Assembly: GCA_046582185.1 (NCBI GenBank)
Contig: JAYGEX010000005.1
Span: forward strand, 62,001 to 126,000
Reading direction: 5' to 3'
Source of the DNA: GCA-002726655 sp046582185
GTDB lineage: Bacteria > Pseudomonadota > Gammaproteobacteria > Pseudomonadales > Azotimanducaceae
DNA length: 64,000 nucleotides
Shown here piece by piece: positions 62,207-64,000 of the stretch. Each line of letters begins with the position of its first letter. Within the stretch, counting starts at the first letter, position 1. The notes beneath the pieces are model-generated. The model had not been told where the DNA came from and did no database searches. It was given only the letters and a program-made list of their open reading frames with translations. Made by a program: the position numbers and the translations under genes.

Positions 62207-62427
62207 TGGTATAAATTGACTGTAGTAATGAATAGTGAAAAATGTGAGGGCGGGGATTCTAACTGAGTACCGCTCGTATATCACGCAAGAAATGGATAGT
62301 TCGTTAAATTTGAATTCTAAGTCTGCCGGTGCAACTTCCTTCGTAATTGAATGTTTCTCATATCTAAAAAATTTTGGTATGGCACTTTTCGTTCAAATCA
62401 TAAACTTTCCGTCCAGGAACTAGCTAA

Positions 62428-63048
62428 ATGAAAAGATCCAAATCCAGTAGTCAGTGGCTGGCAGACCACGAGGACGATGAATTCGTCAAACGAGCTCGAA
62501 TAGAAGGCTATCGCTCCCGTGCCAGCTATAAGCTGCTTGAAATCGATGATAAGTACAAAATTCTGAAATCCGGGCACAGGGTAGTGGATTTAGGCTCTGC
62601 GCCTGGTGGTTGGTCACAGGTCGCAATAAAGAGGGTCGGTCATAAGGGGCAGGTGGTAGCGCTGGACTTGCTGGAAATGCCCCCGGTTGAGGGGGTTACC
62701 TTTATTCAGGGCGATTTTACGGAAGATGAGCCCGTGCAGGCCATATTGGCGTTAACGGGAGAATCAGGCATAGACCTTGTAATTTCGGACATGGCCCCAA
62801 ACTTAAGTGGTATGAGGGATATTGACCAACCCAAGGCAATGTATCTGGTGGAATTGGCTCATGAGCTGGCGACACGAGTGCTGGTCCGGAAAGGTAGCTT
62901 GTTGGTCAAATGCTTTGAAGGAGAAGGGGTAGAGTCAATCCGCAGCCTGTTCAGCGATAGTTTTACGCAGGTCATCAATGTGAAGCCTAAAGCGTCCCGG
63001 GGACGATCCCGCGAAATATATATTCTGGCTCGTGGCTTTAAGGGTTGA
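62428..63048 (+). CDS. rlmE: 23S rRNA Um2552 2'-O-methyltransferase RlmE (FtsJ/RrmJ)
   Basis: Heat-induced SAM-dependent enzyme acting on U2552 in the A loop. 206 residues. Begins MKRSKSSSQWLADHEDDEFVKRARIEGYRSRASYKL; SAM site VVDLGSAPGGWSQVA; catalytic acid in VISDMAPNLSG; Lys in GSLLVKCFEGEG; the C-terminal KASRGRSREIYILA. The K-D-K-E tetrad is intact. Next to ftsH, as in E. coli and many others; a 182-base spacer holds a CCTGCC/GGCAGG hairpin at 63112-63132. Confidence 0.97.
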   Translation: MKRSKSSSQWLADHEDDEFVKRARIEGYRSRASYKLLEIDDKYKILKSGHRVVDLGSAPGGWSQVAIKRVGHKGQVVALDLLEMPPVEGVTFIQGDFTEDEPVQAILALTGESGIDLVISDMAPNLSGMRDIDQPKAMYLVELAHELATRVLVRKGSLLVKCFEGEGVESIRSLFSDSFTQVINVKPKASRGRSREIYILARGFKG

Positions 63049-63230
63049 AAAGAGTTTAGGCTCTATATGGAACTATTTGGTGGCAGATTCAATCTACAGT
63101 AAGATGGCTCTCCTGCCGATATTTCTGGCAGGTGCTGGCATGGTAGTACCTGACTTCGGCAAGCGTCACCCTGCCATGAACAGGCTTTTATTATTAGGCT
63201 TTTGTAACTAGAGAGTGCGAGGACAAATCG

Positions 63231-64000
63231 TTGAACGACATGGGTAAGAATTTACTGCTTTGGCTGATCATAGCAGCGGTCCTTTTAACAGTATTTCAAA
63301 ACTTCAATGTCAGTAGTGGCCCTGAAGAGATTGATTACTCCGACTTTATTGAGTTGATTAGTACCAACCAGGTTCGCGCCATTGAAGTGGATGGTGCTGG
63401 ACTAAAGATACGCGGTGAGAGATATAACGGTGACATCTTTGAAACCGTCCAGCCGCAAATTGCTGACAAGGCCCTGATCGACGATATGCTGGAACATAAC
63501 GTTAAATTCAGAGGCAAGGTACCTGAGCAGCAAAGTATATGGACACAGTTGCTGGTTGCCAGCTTCCCTATTCTAATTATCATCGCGCTCTTTATGTTTT
63601 TTATGCGCCAGATGCAAGGTGGTAGCGGCGGTCGTGGCGGCCCCTTAACATTTGGAAAGAGCAAGGCCAAATTGCTTGGTGAAAACGAGATCAAGACAAC
63701 CTTTGCTGATGTCGCTGGGGTCGATGAAGCAAAGGCAGAAGTTTACGAACTGGTCGAGTTTCTTCGTGACCCAGGAAAGTATCAAAAATTAGGCGGTCGA
63801 ATCCCCAGTGGTACGCTGATGATTGGTCAGCCTGGAACCGGTAAAACCTTGCTTGCCAAGGCCATTGCAGGAGAAGCGAAAGTTCCCTTCTTCTCAATAT
63901 CAGGGTCGGACTTCGTTGAAATGTTTGTTGGTGTGGGCGCTTCCCGAGTTCGGGATATGTTTGAGCAGGCTAAAAAACAGACCCCATGTATTATATTTAT
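63231..64000 (+). CDS. ftsH: ATP-dependent zinc metalloprotease FtsH, N-terminal part (cut by window end)
   Basis: Hexameric membrane AAA+ protease that degrades sigma-32, LpxC and damaged membrane proteins. The TTG at 63231 or the ATG at 63240 begins the frame (MNDMGKNLLLWLIIAAVLL); it stays open to the window end, giving 256 residues of about 640. Visible: first membrane helix, periplasmic domain (about 26-103; GPEEIDYSDFIELISTNQV), second helix (VASFPILIIIALFMFFM), then the AAA domain with GVDEAKAEVYELVEFLRDP and Walker A GQPGTGKT, in which Gln replaces the usual Pro of GPPGTGKT, and FVEMFVGVGASRVRDMFEQA. The protease domain lies outside. Confidence 0.95.
   Translation, partial: MNDMGKNLLLWLIIAAVLLTVFQNFNVSSGPEEIDYSDFIELISTNQVRAIEVDGAGLKIRGERYNGDIFETVQPQIADKALIDDMLEHNVKFRGKVPEQQSIWTQLLVASFPILIIIALFMFFMRQMQGGSGGRGGPLTFGKSKAKLLGENEIKTTFADVAGVDEAKAEVYELVEFLRDPGKYQKLGGRIPSGTLMIGQPGTGKTLLAKAIAGEAKVPFFSISGSDFVEMFVGVGASRVRDMFEQAKKQTPCIIF

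Noticed and set aside
1..64000. CRISPR arrays, insertion sequences, prophage or integrase genes, tRNA genes
   Set aside because: None recognised: no regularly spaced repeats, no transposase or integrase motifs and no tRNA cloverleaf apart from the tRNA-like end of tmRNA.

Overview
The window is chromosomal DNA from a gammaproteobacterium. Three blocks point there: rnr-rlmB-rpsF-rpsR-(DUF2232)-rplI-dnaB-alr-radA; smpB-ratA-ratB-bamE-fur-recN; and grpE-dnaK-dnaJ-dapB-carA-carB-greA-yhbY-rlmE-ftsH. The tmRNA tag ANDENYALAA is also typical of gammaproteobacteria. HrcA next to GrpE, single-gene catabolic enzymes (GH2 beta-galactosidase, sulfatase, ThuA) and an Na+-dependent transporter would fit a free-living, perhaps marine, oligotrophic-type lineage, but the genus cannot be told from this window. 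Both window edges cut genes: rnr at the left and ftsH at the right.

Layout. 0-8.4 kb: RNA decay and rRNA methylation, ribosomal proteins S6, S18 and L9, replicative helicase, alanine racemase, RadA. 8.6-11 kb: a DUF481 outer-membrane gene broken by one TGA, then ettA. 11.2-16.9 kb: nrdR-ribD-ribH-nusB-thiL-pgpA, a retroviral-type aspartic protease, and ribA; ribE and ribB are not here. 16.9-20 kb: xseB-ispA-dxs, isoprenoid precursor synthesis. 20.3-27.1 kb: cytochrome c', then MFS-lacZ-cytochrome b561 on the minus strand and a zinc-less MDR reductase. 27.2-29.3 kb: an ECF sigma / zinc anti-sigma / membrane protein operon whose anti-sigma gene carries an in-frame TGA. 29.6-36.7 kb: sulfatase, M48 protease, ThuA protein, Nudix hydrolase, 2-hydroxyacid dehydrogenase, esterase. 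36.9-43.9 kb: a region of gene decay (GGDEF-like gene, ABC exporter and sterol desaturase, all broken) around intact hemH, an MFS gene and a feruloyl-CoA-synthase-like ligase. 44.2-50.4 kb: ssrA, a small lipoprotein, smpB, an SNF transporter, ratAB, bamE, fur, recN. 50.7-64 kb: hrcA-grpE-dnaK-dnaJ with a clear sigma-32 promoter, dapB, carAB, greA, yhbY, rlmE, ftsH.

Two window-wide patterns stand out. First, at least nine short imperfect tandem duplications (unit 12-19 bp, one of 42 bp) sit in leaders or in variable coding segments: before dnaB, thiL, the cytochrome c' gene, the ECF sigma gene, hrcA and dnaJ, and inside the aspartic protease, lacZ and ratB. The thiL one forms a Trp/Cys-rich 17-codon mini-ORF with a good ribosome binding site. 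Second, five genes are broken (three carry in-frame TGA codons, three carry frameshifts, two have lost their middle), four of them between 28 and 44 kb. Ordinary genes nearby use TGA as their stop, so recoding is unlikely. I saw no CRISPR array, insertion sequence, prophage or tRNA. No complete new system is evident; the repeat expansions, the lacZ-cytochrome b561 coupling and the damaged ECF operon are the best leads.
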